A DNA stretch of 64,000 nt from Embleya hyalina (GTDB lineage Bacteria; Actinomycetota; Actinomycetes; Streptomycetales; Streptomycetaceae), in assembly GCF_003967355.1 (NCBI RefSeq), contig NZ_BIFH01000021.1, positions 193,926-257,925 of the forward strand, read 5' to 3'. A program made the position numbers and the translations under genes. Shown piece by piece: positions 16,591-26,778 of the stretch (its first letter is position 1; each line of letters starts with the position of its first letter). A model generated the notes under the pieces. The model was given only the letters and a program-made list of their open reading frames with translations, did no database searches and was not told the origin of the DNA.

Positions 16591-17822
16591 CCGTATTCCC
16601 GTACTACGCACCGGAGATGCGGCTGCGGTTCGCCGGGCGGCCCGCGCCGGCGGCGGTGCGCGGCTCGGTCACCGGGGTCACCTGCCAGACGGGCATGGGC
16701 GACGCGGACCGCCTGGAGGTCTCGCTCGCCAACGAGGCGCTGCGTTGGCTGGACGATCCGCTGTTCGGGCTCGACACCGAGGTGAGCATCGCCCTGGGCT
16801 ACGCGCCGGACGAGCCGCGCCGGTTGTTCACCGGCGAAGTGGTGGGCAGCGAGGCGACGTTCCCCGCCGACGGCATCCCGATGTTGCGGGTGATCGCGCA
16901 GGACCGTCGGACCCGGCTCGCCGCCGCCTCGCCCGCACGCTGGTTCGGGGTGCCGGTGCCCAAACTCGGCGTGCTGCCGCTGCCGGACCCGGTGGTCGCC
17001 CCGCTGCTCGCGGTCGAACACGGGATGATCCCGCTGCTCGACCCGCTGGGCGCGTTCCTTTCCGCCGCCCTGGGCGTGGTCGACGTGGTGGCCTCGGTCG
17101 AGGACCCGAGCATGCGGCAGCGGGTGGTGCGGCGGCAACACTCGGAGACCACGCTCGACTTCCTGCGGAAGATCGCCGCGGAGAACGCGTGGGAGTTGAT
17201 CGTCGAGCACGACAGCGAACCGTCGGGATTCGTGCTGCGGCTGATGTCGCCCGCCGCGTATCTGTCGCCCGACGTGAGCCTGCGGTACGGGAGTTCGCTG
17301 ATCGAGTTCAACCCCCGGATCAGCACCGTCGGCCAGGTGGGGCGGGTCTCGGTGCGGGTTTGGCGGTCGGAGGTCGGCCTGGAACTGACCATCGCGGTCG
17401 GCTACGACTGGGACCGCCGGGCGCTGACCATCGAGGTGGTTCCCGGATTCCGGGGGCCGGAGGGTCGGGGCGGGCCCGCGCGCGAGGTGTTGCTCGTGGA
17501 CGAACCGGTGACCATCGCCACCGCACCGCGACTGATCGTGTCCAAGCTGCTGCCCCGGCTGAACCGGCGTACCACCGCGAGCGGTTCGTGTGTGGGCGAC
17601 CCGCGGATCACGGCGGGTCGGGTATTGCGGATCGAAGGCGTGGGGGAGACGTTCGGCGGCCTGTGGCGAGTGGTCTCGGCCCAGCACACCCTCGACGGCG
17701 GCGGCTACCGCACCTCCTTCGACCTGCGCAAGGAGATCTGGTTCGGCGGCATCCCGCCCGCCGCACAGGGCGCGGTCCGCGTGCAGGGCGGGCTGTTGTC
17801 GCTGCCCGCGCCGAACTCGTAG
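16587..17822 (+). CDS. Baseplate hub protein (gp27/gpD, VgrG N-terminal type)
   Basis: This 411-residue protein starts MTVFPYYAPEMRLRFAGRP in an ATGA overlap with the LysM gene. The pattern VEDPSMRQRVVRRQHSETTLDFLRKIAAENAWEL is the late-control-gene-D/VgrG hub signature. The C-terminal part has GRVLRIEGVGETFGGLWRVVSAQHTLDGGGYRT, the usual end of such hubs. It forms the trimeric hub linking the tube to the spike encoded by the next gene. Hub and spike are split into two genes here, unlike T6SS VgrG. Confidence 0.88.
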   Translation: MTVFPYYAPEMRLRFAGRPAPAAVRGSVTGVTCQTGMGDADRLEVSLANEALRWLDDPLFGLDTEVSIALGYAPDEPRRLFTGEVVGSEATFPADGIPMLRVIAQDRRTRLAAASPARWFGVPVPKLGVLPLPDPVVAPLLAVEHGMIPLLDPLGAFLSAALGVVDVVASVEDPSMRQRVVRRQHSETTLDFLRKIAAENAWELIVEHDSEPSGFVLRLMSPAAYLSPDVSLRYGSSLIEFNPRISTVGQVGRVSVRVWRSEVGLELTIAVGYDWDRRALTIEVVPGFRGPEGRGGPAREVLLVDEPVTIATAPRLIVSKLLPRLNRRTTASGSCVGDPRITAGRVLRIEGVGETFGGLWRVVSAQHTLDGGGYRTSFDLRKEIWFGGIPPAAQGAVRVQGGLLSLPAPNS

Positions 17823-17928
17823 GTGGGTGACGCGACTTGCCGCAGACCCGATCCGTCACCGACGACCGGCCGCGCCGTGCGCGGACCGGCCCGATGTTCC
17901 GACCGCTCGACCTCCCGGGAGGACCGGC

Positions 17929-18582
17929 ATGTTCGAACCGCTTTTCGACGCCCTCGACGACATCCACGAGTCGGACAGCCCCCGGGTGACCGGCGTGGCG
18001 CCCGCGACCGTGGTGGACAACCTCGACCTGACCGGGGCCGGGCGGGTGCAGATCCGGTACGCGTGGCTGCCGGGTGTCGAGCCGTGGGCGCGGGTGTGCG
18101 CGACGGTGGCGGGTGACGGGTCGGGCGTGTGGTTCATGCCGCAGCCCGACGACGAGGTCCTGGTCGCGTTCCGCAACGGCGACGTGCGCGAGCCGTACGT
18201 GCTCGGCGGACTCTGGACGATGACCTCGCGCCCGCCCGCGGCGCTGCCCACCGACTCGATCACCAAGCGCATGATCCGCACCCCCGTGGGCCACGAGATC
18301 GCCATCGACGACCTGGTGCAGAAGCTCACGCTGACCCACACCCTGGGCCACTCGATCGAGATCGCCGCGGACGGGATCACCCTGTCGGTGGCGGGCGGCG
18401 CGGCGAAGATCTCGCTGAGCGCGTCCGGCGCGGTGAGCATCACCGGCACCCGCTCGGTGGAGGTGACCGGCCTGGATGTGAGCGTCAAGGCCGGCAACGG
18501 CCTGACGGCGAACGCGACTCGGGCGGACGTCCGGGCCGCCGCCACATGCAGCATCCAGGGCGCGCTCGTGAAGATCAACTGA
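17929..18582 (+). CDS. Spike protein (gpV/gp5-like OB fold plus beta-helix)
   Basis: This 217-residue protein has an OB-fold N-terminus (GAGRVQIRYAWLPGVEPWARV, WFMPQPDDEVLVAFRNGDVREPYVLGGLW) followed by beta-helical repeats (HSIEIAADGITLSVAGGAAKISLSASGAVSITG). This is the classic membrane-piercing spike arrangement. GGGAGGA precedes ATG 17929, inside the 12-bp palindrome CCTCCCGGGAGG. It would carry the PAAR tip encoded next. Confidence 0.92.
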   Translation: MFEPLFDALDDIHESDSPRVTGVAPATVVDNLDLTGAGRVQIRYAWLPGVEPWARVCATVAGDGSGVWFMPQPDDEVLVAFRNGDVREPYVLGGLWTMTSRPPAALPTDSITKRMIRTPVGHEIAIDDLVQKLTLTHTLGHSIEIAADGITLSVAGGAAKISLSASGAVSITGTRSVEVTGLDVSVKAGNGLTANATRADVRAAATCSIQGALVKIN

Positions 18583-18660
18583 CTCGCCGGACCGGGCCCG
18601 CGCGTGCGCGCGCCGTCGGATCCGAACGCACCCCGACCCACCACACCCGAGGAGGCAGCC

Positions 18661-18939
18661 GTGCCCGCAGCAGCGCGTGTCACCGACCCCACCGGTCACC
18701 CCGGCATGGTCGCGGGACCCGGCGTGGCCACCGTGCTGATCGGCGGCCTGCCCGCCGCCGTCCAGGGCGACATGCACGCGTGCGCGTTCCCGCCGCCGGC
18801 CGCGCACCCGCCGTCGCCGTTCACCAAGGGCTCCGCGACGGTGCTCGTCGGCGGTCGCGGCGCGCTGCGGCAGGGCGATCTCGCCGGCTGCGGTGCGCCC
18901 GTGGTGGCCGGCGCGCCGACCGTGCTGATCGGAGGCTGA
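18661..18939 (+). CDS. PAAR-domain spike tip protein
   Basis: This 92-residue protein shows HPGMVAGPGVATVLIGGLPAAVQGDMHACAF and a second half with GSATVLVGGRGALRQGDLAGCGAPVVAG. These are paired PAAR-type repeats with metal-ligand His/Cys. It caps the spike as a sharp cone. The start is GTG 18661, preceded by GAGGAGGC. It lies between the spike and the gp25 wedge, as in other eCIS loci. Confidence 0.92.
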   Translation: MPAAARVTDPTGHPGMVAGPGVATVLIGGLPAAVQGDMHACAFPPPAAHPPSPFTKGSATVLVGGRGALRQGDLAGCGAPVVAGAPTVLIGG

Positions 18940-18941
18940 CG

Positions 18942-19394
18942 GTGGCCGAACCGAGCGCTCCGCTGAATCCGGATCCCGCGCGGCGCACCCCCGACGACGC
19001 CGCCGTGCTGGGGCGGGGCTGGGCCGCGCCCGCGCACCTGGATCCGCTCGGCGAGGCGGCGCAGACGTCCGGGCCGGAGAAGGTCCGCCAGTCGGTGCTG
19101 CTGATCCTGGGCACCAGGCGTGGCGAACGTGTGATGCGCCCCGACTTCGGCGCGGGCCTGGAGGACCTGCTGTTCGAACCGGTCACCGCGGCCACCGCCG
19201 CCGTGGTGCGGTTGCGGGTGGAACAGGGCCTGATCGCCTGGGAACCGCGGATCGACGTGCTCGGCGTCGAGGTGTCGGTGACCGACCGCGCGGCGGGACG
19301 CCTCGACGTGAGCATCGACTACCGGATCCGCGCCACCAACACCTTCTACAACCTCGTCTATCCGTTCCACCTGCACGAAGGGGCCGCCGGATGA
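18942..19394 (+). CDS. Baseplate wedge protein (gp25-like)
   Basis: This 150-residue protein has a proline-rich leader and then the gp25/GPW pattern: EKVRQSVLLILGTRRGERVMRPDFGAGLEDLLFEP ... VRLRVEQGLIAWEPRIDVL. It nucleates sheath assembly at the baseplate. GTG 18942 is two bases after the PAAR stop, with GGAGG inside the end of that gene. Its own stop overlaps the large baseplate gene by four bases. Confidence 0.93.
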   Translation: MAEPSAPLNPDPARRTPDDAAVLGRGWAAPAHLDPLGEAAQTSGPEKVRQSVLLILGTRRGERVMRPDFGAGLEDLLFEPVTAATAAVVRLRVEQGLIAWEPRIDVLGVEVSVTDRAAGRLDVSIDYRIRATNTFYNLVYPFHLHEGAAG

Positions 19395-22300
19395 GCTCGT
19401 CGCGTGGGCGGGGCGAGGTGGTGGCGGCTCTGCTGGCCGTGCGGAACGGGTGGGTGCCCGATTGGCATCCGACGCCGGGCGGGCCGTCGCTCGGGGTGGC
19501 GCACGGGCTCGGGGCGTTGCTGGCCGCGCTGGAGGAGCGACTCCTCGCGCTGCCCGACCGGCAACTCGCCGCGCTCCTGGACATGGTGGGGGTCTCCCTG
19601 CTGCCCGCGCAGGGTGCCGACACCACGGTGCTGCTGCAACCGCTGCCGGGCGTGCCCGACGCCCGGGTCACCGCCGGCTCGCGGCTCGGCGCCACCGTGC
19701 CCGGACAGGACGCGCCGCTCGTCTTCGAGACCCAGGAGACGGTGGCCCTGGCCGGCGCGCCGCTGGTCGAGGTCTGGAGCGTGGACCCGGGCGCGGACGC
19801 CGCCGCCGACCACTCCGCCGACGTACTGGCCCGCCGCCCGGTCACGCTGTTCACCGGACTGCGGCCCGCGGTACGGGAGTTGTACCTGGCGCACGGCACG
19901 CTGCTCGCGTTCGCGGGACGCGCCGTCGTCGAGGTGGCGATCGCCCTCGCCCGCCCCGCGTCGACCGCGCTGCGGGTCGGCTGGGCCTGGTGGGACGGCG
20001 CCGACTGGCGGCCGTTCGCGCCCTGGGGCGACGGCGACGACGCCTCCCGCGACGGTACCGCCGGACTGACCCGCTCGGGCACGGTGCGGCTCGTCGCCCC
20101 CTGCGCGACGGCCGTGACCACGACGGTCGACGGGATCGACGGCTACTGGATCCGGGCCCGACTCGACTCCACACTCTCGGCGCGACCCGGCTTCGTGGTA
20201 CCCGAGTTCGCGCACATCCGGCTCGCCGCGGAGAGCACGCATGCCCGGATCGCGCTGTTCGCGAGTCCCGCGACGGGCGCCGGGACCACGGTGACCGTGC
20301 GCGCGCCGTACGGGACGACCGCGCCGCCGACGGTGACGCTGCATGTCGCGGACACCACCGCCGGGGTCAAGGAGGACGTGGCCGGGCAGCCCGGCACGCC
20401 GCTCGCCGTGGCGGGTGGGCACGAGGGCCACACCGTACGGTTCGGCGTCACCGTGCCGCCGACCGCCGCCGACACCTTCACCGCCGGCACCGCCGCCCCG
20501 AAACCGGGCGTCGACTACTTCCCGCTCGACGACCCCGACGACCTCACCGCGTCGCTCGCCCTGGACACACCGCTGCACCTGGACCTGACCCTGCGCGCGG
20601 GACTGGCCCCGGACAAGGCGGTCGCCGACGCGCAAGCCGTCGATCTCACCCGGGCGTTCACCCCGCTGGGCCCGGCTCCGGTGCGCGGCAGCGCGTTCCA
20701 CGTCGCGTGCGACGCGGCCTTCGGCAAACCCGGCGCCCGGGTGACCGTGGTGGTCGGCCGACCGCGCACCGCGGCGGAGGAGGCCGACCAGCGCACCGGC
20801 GAACTGACCGGCGGCGTCCAGAACGCCAAGGAATTCCGGGACAAGACCGTCGCCGACATCCGCGCCGTGGCGACCAGACTGGCCGCGCTCACCGCCGTCA
20901 CCGGCGACCTCGGCCGGGCCGTCGTCTCGCCGCTGTCCGGCGAGGACCCGGTCGGCTGGTACACCGGGGTCAAGACACACATCCGCGACGCGCTCACCGC
21001 GCTCGGCACCGCCGCGCAGACCGAACCCGGCCTGTTCGCGGGCGTCGGCAGCGCCCGCGACCACGTCAAGGCCGCGCAGACCGCGACCGACCCCGGCCCC
21101 GACCTCGCCGCCGCGCTGACCGCCCTCGGCGGCGCTCCGCGCGCCAGTGCCGCGCTGCTCCTGGCCACCGCCGACGTGGCGGCGCAACTGTCCGCCGGGG
21201 CAAGCGCGTTGGCCGCACCGCGGGCCGCCCTCGCCCAGGCCCTGGCCGGCGGTACCGATGCCCAAGTGGTCGCCGCACACGGGCCGTTGGCGGGCGTACT
21301 CGGCACCGTGCTGGCCACGCCCACGCCCTACCTCGCGGACACGCCGCTGCCTTCCTTCCTCGCCGCCGACCCCGTCGCCTTCGTCGCCGACGTGACCGCC
21401 CGGATCGGCACGGCGAAGGCGGCCGTCGACACCCAGGTGCAAACGGCCCGCACGATCGCCACCGACCTGGAGAACCTGGCCCCCGAGGACCTGCTCAAGG
21501 CCGTCGCCGGCGCGCAGACCCCCAATCAGCTCACCGCCCCCGAGGTGACCTGGGAATACTTCGACGGCACCCGCTGGCGGGCGATCGGCGCCGCCGGCGC
21601 CCCCGCCGTACTCGCCCTGCAACGTTCGGGGGCACTGCACTTCACCGTGCCCGACGACTGGGCGAGCGCGAGCGTCACCGGCGACGAACGCCGCTGGTTG
21701 CGCGCGAGGTTGGAACGCGGCAGCTTCTCGTTCCTGCGGCAGGTCAGCTGGACCGACAAGTCCGGCGTGCTCAACTTCCTGCCCGTGGTGGAGCCGCGCC
21801 CGCCGATCCTGGACCGGTTCGAGGTGTTCTACCGCCACCTCGCCGGACCGGACGACCCGGCCCACACGCTCGCGCTCGACGACCACACGCTCGCCGACCT
21901 GACCGCCGGCCTCGCCTTCCCCGGACCCGGCGCCACGCCGTTTCGACCGATGGCCGAGACGGCCCCGAGCCTCTACCTCGGCTTCGACGGCGAACTGCCC
22001 GCCGACCGCCTCGGGCTCTACGTCGAACCCGCCGACGAGGACCCCGACGCGGTACCGGTGCGGCCCACCTGGGAGGGCTACGACGGCACCGCGTGGGTGA
22101 CGCTGGCCACCGACGACGGTACGGAGGGGCTGACCCGCACCGGCGTGATCGGCCTGCTGTGGCCCGGCACCTCCGGTGCGCCCGGCGCCCCCGTCGCGGG
22201 CGCCGCCGACCACACGGTGACCCTGCTCGGGCGCGGTGCCGCGGCCCGATTCGCCCCCGGCGACCGGCTGTTGCTCACCGACCTGCGCGGCGGCGAACCG

Positions 22301-23656
22301 GTGACCGCGGCCGCCGCCGACGGCGAGACGCTGACCGTGCGCGACCGGCTCACCCGCGCCTTCGCCGGCGGCGAACTCCGCGACGCGCCACCGGCCCGAT
22401 TCGGCACCCCCCGCACCTGGATCCGGGCCCGCTTCCCGGCCGAGGCCGACCCGCCGCAGGCGACGCTCACCGCGCTGGTCCCGGGCGGCGCGCGGGTGCG
22501 GCAGGTGCAGACGGTCACCGACGAACTGCTCGGCTCGGCCGACGGCAGCGCCGGACAGGTCTTCCAGGCCCTGCGGATCCCGGTCCTGGACGGCGCCGTG
22601 GTCGAGGTACGCGAGCTGGACGGCGACCGGGCCGCCGTCGATCTGCCGCTGCTGCAACGGGAGTTGGGCGAGCGAGCGGCGGGCGCGCTGCGCCTGGTGA
22701 GTGACCCGCGCACCGGCCGGACCACCGAGGTGTGGGTGCGCTGGGACGAACTGCCCTCGCTCGGCCTGGCCGGGCCGGCCGACCGGGTGTACGTGTGCGA
22801 CCACGCCACCGGACGCCTGCTGTTCGGCGGCGACGGCCACGGCCGGGTGCCGCCGGTGGGCGCGGACAACGTGCGGCTGCGCAGCTACCGCTCCGGCGGC
22901 GGCGTGGTCGGGAACGTACCGGCCGGCGCGATCACCCAGGCGATCAGCGCGGTCGCGGTCGGCGGGGTGGCCAATCCCCGTGGCGCGAGCGGCGGTACGG
23001 ACGCGGAGCGATTCCCCGACGTGCTGCGTCGCGGACCGGCGCTGCTGCGGCATCGGCGGCTCGCGCTGACCGAGGCGGACGTGGCCGCGCTGGCCCGGGA
23101 GACGGTGCCGGCGATCGCGGCGGCCCGCGCGCTGGGCGCCCGGGATCGACACGGGCGGGTGCTTCCGGGCGTGGTCCGGCTCGTGGTGGTGCCGCGCGAC
23201 GGGACACCCCGGCCGGAGCCGACGGGGGAGTTGTCGCGGCGGGTCCGGGACGCGGTGGGTGCGCGGATGCCGGCGGCGGCACGTCTGGTGGTCGAGGGGG
23301 CCCGCTATTTCCCGGTCGGTGTGGCCGCGACGGTGCGGCCGACGCGGGCCGGCGACGCGGGGCCGGTCAGGGGCGCGGTGCTCGCCGACCTGGCGCTGTT
23401 CCTGCATCCGCTGGACGGCGGGCCGGGCGGGACCGGGTGGCCGTTCGGGCGCGGCGTGTACCTGTCCGATCTGGCGCGGCGGCTGGAGGCGGTACCGGGG
23501 GTGGACGTGGTGACCTCGTTGGAGCTGACCGTGGGCGGTGTGCCGGCCGGGGACGTGGTTCCGGTCGATCCGGACGCGGTGGTGTGCGCGGGTCCGCTCG
23601 CGGTGCGGTTGGCCGGGCCGGCCGGCCGGTCCGCGGGTCCCGGAAGGGAGTACTGA
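19391..23656 (+). CDS. Large baseplate assembly protein (Pvc11/gpJ-like)
   Basis: This 1421-residue baseplate protein has N-terminal beta-rich repeats (TAGSRLGATVPGQDAPLVFETQET and WAWWDGADWRPFAP modules). A long Ala-rich helical insertion follows at about residues 470-710. A second set of wedge modules comes next (VTWEYFDGTRWRAIG). The C-terminal baseplate-J region is GVVRLVVVPRDGTPRPEP ... FLHPLDGGPGGTGWPFGRGVYLSDLARRL. It forms the wedge ring around the hub. The start overlaps gp25 (ATGA). It shares its C-terminal domain with the next gene, suggesting ancient duplication. It is longer than typical Pvc11. Confidence 0.88.
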   Translation: MSSSRGRGEVVAALLAVRNGWVPDWHPTPGGPSLGVAHGLGALLAALEERLLALPDRQLAALLDMVGVSLLPAQGADTTVLLQPLPGVPDARVTAGSRLGATVPGQDAPLVFETQETVALAGAPLVEVWSVDPGADAAADHSADVLARRPVTLFTGLRPAVRELYLAHGTLLAFAGRAVVEVAIALARPASTALRVGWAWWDGADWRPFAPWGDGDDASRDGTAGLTRSGTVRLVAPCATAVTTTVDGIDGYWIRARLDSTLSARPGFVVPEFAHIRLAAESTHARIALFASPATGAGTTVTVRAPYGTTAPPTVTLHVADTTAGVKEDVAGQPGTPLAVAGGHEGHTVRFGVTVPPTAADTFTAGTAAPKPGVDYFPLDDPDDLTASLALDTPLHLDLTLRAGLAPDKAVADAQAVDLTRAFTPLGPAPVRGSAFHVACDAAFGKPGARVTVVVGRPRTAAEEADQRTGELTGGVQNAKEFRDKTVADIRAVATRLAALTAVTGDLGRAVVSPLSGEDPVGWYTGVKTHIRDALTALGTAAQTEPGLFAGVGSARDHVKAAQTATDPGPDLAAALTALGGAPRASAALLLATADVAAQLSAGASALAAPRAALAQALAGGTDAQVVAAHGPLAGVLGTVLATPTPYLADTPLPSFLAADPVAFVADVTARIGTAKAAVDTQVQTARTIATDLENLAPEDLLKAVAGAQTPNQLTAPEVTWEYFDGTRWRAIGAAGAPAVLALQRSGALHFTVPDDWASASVTGDERRWLRARLERGSFSFLRQVSWTDKSGVLNFLPVVEPRPPILDRFEVFYRHLAGPDDPAHTLALDDHTLADLTAGLAFPGPGATPFRPMAETAPSLYLGFDGELPADRLGLYVEPADEDPDAVPVRPTWEGYDGTAWVTLATDDGTEGLTRTGVIGLLWPGTSGAPGAPVAGAADHTVTLLGRGAAARFAPGDRLLLTDLRGGEPVTAAAADGETLTVRDRLTRAFAGGELRDAPPARFGTPRTWIRARFPAEADPPQATLTALVPGGARVRQVQTVTDELLGSADGSAGQVFQALRIPVLDGAVVEVRELDGDRAAVDLPLLQRELGERAAGALRLVSDPRTGRTTEVWVRWDELPSLGLAGPADRVYVCDHATGRLLFGGDGHGRVPPVGADNVRLRSYRSGGGVVGNVPAGAITQAISAVAVGGVANPRGASGGTDAERFPDVLRRGPALLRHRRLALTEADVAALARETVPAIAAARALGARDRHGRVLPGVVRLVVVPRDGTPRPEPTGELSRRVRDAVGARMPAAARLVVEGARYFPVGVAATVRPTRAGDAGPVRGAVLADLALFLHPLDGGPGGTGWPFGRGVYLSDLARRLEAVPGVDVVTSLELTVGGVPAGDVVPVDPDAVVCAGPLAVRLAGPAGRSAGPGREY

Positions 23657-23659
23657 ACC

Positions 23660-25870
23660 ATGCCCCTGTTCCCGCCGAATCCCGACACCAGGCGATGGCC
23701 CGACCTCGTCGCCGAGGCGCGGGCGTTGTTGCCGCTGGAGAGTCCGCGGTGGACCGACCACAACCACTCGGATCCCGGCATCGCGGTGATCGAGATGCTG
23801 GCGTGGCTGGTGGACACCGACGTCTACCGGGTCTCCAGGGTGACCGACCGGCATCGCCGCAAGCTGCTCGCGCTGCTCGGCGTACGACCGGCCGCGCCGA
23901 GCGCCGCGCGCGTGGTGTTGTCGATTCGCCCCGGGCCCGGCGCACCGGCCGAACTGCCCGCCGGTCTCGGCTTCGTCGCCCACGGGGCGGACGCGCCGCT
24001 CGGCCTGGAGACCGTGGCGGCAGTACCGCTGACCGGCGCCACGGTGGCGGCGGCGGTGGTGGCGGGCACCGACGAAGAGTCCAATTGGACCGATCACACC
24101 CCCACCCTGCTCGCCGGCACCACCGTGGACGCCCTCGGCCCGGACCCGCACGTCGGCGCCGCACTGCTGCTCGGCCTGGACCGTCCGCTGCCCGAGGGCA
24201 CCGCGCTGACCCTGTGGGTGGACGCCGACGGCACCGACGACCTCGACTCCGAGCCGCATCACAGCGCGCGGACCGTCTGGGAGGTGCGCTCCGGCGGCGC
24301 CTGGGTGGCGCCGGCCGAGGTCGACGACCACACCCGCGCGCTGACCCGATCCGCCGCCGTGCGCCTGCGGATCGGGCCCGGCGGACTGCCCGTCGAGCCG
24401 CTGGGCGCGGCCGGGGCCCGGGCCTGGCTGCGCTGCCGCCTCGCGCGAGGCCGGCACGACGCGGCGCCGCGGCTGCGCCGGGTGGTCGCGGACGCGGTCG
24501 AGGCGACGCAGGCGAGTACGGCGGTCGGCGCCTACGACGTCGCGCCGGGAGTGGTGGTCGGCGGAGCGGGGGCTCCGGTGGAGGGGGCCCTCACCGCGTT
24601 GACGATCACCGTGGACGACGCGCGGACGGTACGCACGGTGCGCACCGGCGATCCGGCCGCGCCGACCGTGCGGGTGCTGCGCTGGATCGCGCCGAGCGCG
24701 ACGGCACCCGGGCGGCTCGTGGTCGAACTCGTCGCGGTCGGCGTCGGGGACGGCGCGCCGGAGCAGGTCTTCGCGCTGCCCGGCGGCGCGCCGGCCGAGG
24801 CGCCCCGGGTGTGGTTGGCCGATCCGGCGGGCGGTGTGGAGGCGGTGCGCTTGGTTCCGGATTCGGACGCGGCGGGCCGGACCGACCTGTCCGCCGTGTT
24901 CGACGCCCGCACCGGCACGTTGACCTTCGGCGACGGCCGCGCGGGACGGGTGCCCGAAGCGGGCCGTACGGTGCTCGCCGGCTACCGGGGCACCGCCGGG
25001 GCCCGAGGCGGCGTACTCGCGCCGCCCGCACCCGTGGCCGTCGCCGACGACGCCCGCACCCGGGTCCTGCTCGGTGGCCCGCCCGCCCCCGGCGCGCTGA
25101 CCGCCGCCCTCGTCGGCGCCGCGGCGGGCGGCACCGACGCCGAGGACACCGCCGCCGCCGCGGCCCGCGCGGAACGGGCGCTGTGGGCCCACGAACGCCT
25201 GCTCGACGCGCTCACCGCGGCCGACGCCCGATCCCTCGACGACCTGCCTCGCGCGACCGTGCCACGCCTGGCCGCGCCGGAACGCGCGGTCACCCTGCCG
25301 GGCGTCGAGCGGTGCGCCCTGGACACCCCCGGCACCCGGATCGCCCGGGCCCGCGCCTTCGCCGAGACCGACCCCCGCCTGCCGGGCCTGGTCGCCGCGG
25401 GCTGCGTGACCGTCGTGGTGGTGCCGGCGCTGCCGCGCGAGCGCCCCGAACCCACCACGGGCCTGCTGCGCGCGGTCCGCCGGCACCTGGCCGGGCTGCG
25501 AACGGTCGGCACCCGGTTCTTCGTCACCGGGCCGAGCTATGTCCGGGTGCGCGCCGAGACGACGGTCGTCCTGTTCCCGGGCGCCGATCCGGCGGCGGTC
25601 GCGGCGGCGGTGCGGGCCGCGCTGGACACCTTCCTGCACCCGGTCACCGGCGGGCCGCGCGGTACGGGATGGCCGTTCGGGCGGGACGTGTATCGCAGCG
25701 AGGTGATGCGGGTGATCGACGAGGTTCCCGGGGTGGACCACGTGAGCGCGCTCGCGCTGCGCGCCGACGGCGGGCCGCCCGGGTGCGGCGGGTTGTGCGT
25801 ACCGCCGACCGCGTTGGTCGTGCCGGGGCCGCACACGGTGCACGCGGTACGGGCGGAGGCGGGTCGATGA
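23660..25870 (+). CDS. Baseplate J-like protein (Pvc12-like)
   Basis: This 736-residue protein starts with the conserved RWTDHNHSDPGIAVIEMLAWLVD (wedge N-terminus). It then has FDARTGTLTFGDGRAGRVPEAG (a gpJ beta-domain) and a C-terminal FLHPVTGGPRGTGWPFGRDVYRSEVMRVIDEVPGVDHV shared with the preceding protein. It is the second wedge component of the eCIS baseplate. It begins three bases after the large baseplate gene; GGAAGGGAG upstream supports the start. Its stop overlaps the next gene (ATGA). Confidence 0.9.
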   Translation: MPLFPPNPDTRRWPDLVAEARALLPLESPRWTDHNHSDPGIAVIEMLAWLVDTDVYRVSRVTDRHRRKLLALLGVRPAAPSAARVVLSIRPGPGAPAELPAGLGFVAHGADAPLGLETVAAVPLTGATVAAAVVAGTDEESNWTDHTPTLLAGTTVDALGPDPHVGAALLLGLDRPLPEGTALTLWVDADGTDDLDSEPHHSARTVWEVRSGGAWVAPAEVDDHTRALTRSAAVRLRIGPGGLPVEPLGAAGARAWLRCRLARGRHDAAPRLRRVVADAVEATQASTAVGAYDVAPGVVVGGAGAPVEGALTALTITVDDARTVRTVRTGDPAAPTVRVLRWIAPSATAPGRLVVELVAVGVGDGAPEQVFALPGGAPAEAPRVWLADPAGGVEAVRLVPDSDAAGRTDLSAVFDARTGTLTFGDGRAGRVPEAGRTVLAGYRGTAGARGGVLAPPAPVAVADDARTRVLLGGPPAPGALTAALVGAAAGGTDAEDTAAAAARAERALWAHERLLDALTAADARSLDDLPRATVPRLAAPERAVTLPGVERCALDTPGTRIARARAFAETDPRLPGLVAAGCVTVVVVPALPRERPEPTTGLLRAVRRHLAGLRTVGTRFFVTGPSYVRVRAETTVVLFPGADPAAVAAAVRAALDTFLHPVTGGPRGTGWPFGRDVYRSEVMRVIDEVPGVDHVSALALRADGGPPGCGGLCVPPTALVVPGPHTVHAVRAEAGR

Positions 25871-26778
25871 GGGTCGGTGGCGGCGCGGCGTCCACGGGGT
25901 CCGCGGATCGGGTGGTCGAGGAGGCCGGCGTGCGACTGGCCGCCGCCGATCTGCGCGACCTCACGGGCAACGAGGTGTCGAGCCTGGCCCGGCACACCCG
26001 GGCCGCGCATCGCACGTGGGGTGTCGGCGTGGGTCTGGCGGTGTGGAACATCGGCGACGGGCGGGTGCTGGTGGAGCCTGGTGTGGCGCACACCCGCCGC
26101 GGCGAGTTGCTGGTGCTCGGGGCCGACGAGGTGTCGATCGTGCCCGCGCCGGCGACCGGGCCGCTGACGCTGGTGCTGCGGGCCGAACGCGGCGGCCCCA
26201 GGGCCCGGGCGCGCTGGGTGGCGGACGGGGTGCCGGCGGACGCCGAGGATGTGCCGCTCGCGGTGTACCACCCCGACACGCAGGCGCTGGACGTCGGCGA
26301 CGGCGCGCGGCGCAACGCCCGCGGACCCGGCCCGGCGGTGGTGGTCGCGGGCCGGATGGCACGGGGTGGGACGGCCGCCGAAGGGTCGCGGACGCAGTGG
26401 TCGGCCCGGATCGACTTCGCCCGCCCGTTCGCGGGTGTACCGGAGGTGTTCGCCACCGCCGAGGGACCGCCGCCGGCCCCCGCGGGCGCCACCACCGTGC
26501 AGGTCTCGGCGGTCGACGCGGCGGGATTCCGGATCATCGTGCGCCACGTGCTGCCGGACGACGGCGAGCCGAGCGAGCAGCCGAAGGTGTCCGCGGTGCC
26601 GATGGCGTTCGGGTGGACGGCGGTGCTGGCCGCCGAGGCGGTCCCGGCGCGCCCCGAGCCCCGGACCGACCCGTGCCCACCACCGTGCACCCGCCCGCCC
26701 CTGAACCTGCCCGGCCTCCGGGCCGACGTGCGACCGGGCGAGCACCCGGATCCCCGATCGAGAGGGAGGTTCGTATGA
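25867..26778 (+). CDS. Tail-end protein with H-type-lectin-like C-terminal region
   Basis: This 303-residue protein contains LAAADLRDLTGNEVSSLARHTRAAHRTWGVGVGLAV and VLVEPGVAHTRRGELLVL, a degenerate copy of the module shared by the genes at 26954, 29871 and 31960. Residues ~175-250 (RIDFARPFAGVPEVFATAEG ... AAGFRIIVRHVLP) look like an H-type lectin fold, suggesting glycan binding. The last residues are Cys/Pro-rich and end RGRFV. It is probably a peripheral baseplate or receptor-binding component; this is inference. The start and stop both overlap neighbouring frames by four bases. Confidence 0.7.
   Translation: MRVGGGAASTGSADRVVEEAGVRLAAADLRDLTGNEVSSLARHTRAAHRTWGVGVGLAVWNIGDGRVLVEPGVAHTRRGELLVLGADEVSIVPAPATGPLTLVLRAERGGPRARARWVADGVPADAEDVPLAVYHPDTQALDVGDGARRNARGPGPAVVVAGRMARGGTAAEGSRTQWSARIDFARPFAGVPEVFATAEGPPPAPAGATTVQVSAVDAAGFRIIVRHVLPDDGEPSEQPKVSAVPMAFGWTAVLAAEAVPARPEPRTDPCPPPCTRPPLNLPGLRADVRPGEHPDPRSRGRFV

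Noticed and set aside
19358..25843. A 2161-codon open frame on the minus strand opposite the baseplate genes
   Set aside because: It is a high-GC shadow: the plus-strand frames carry recognisable gpJ motifs and coupled starts, while the minus frame is Arg/Gly/Ala low-complexity without any family motif.
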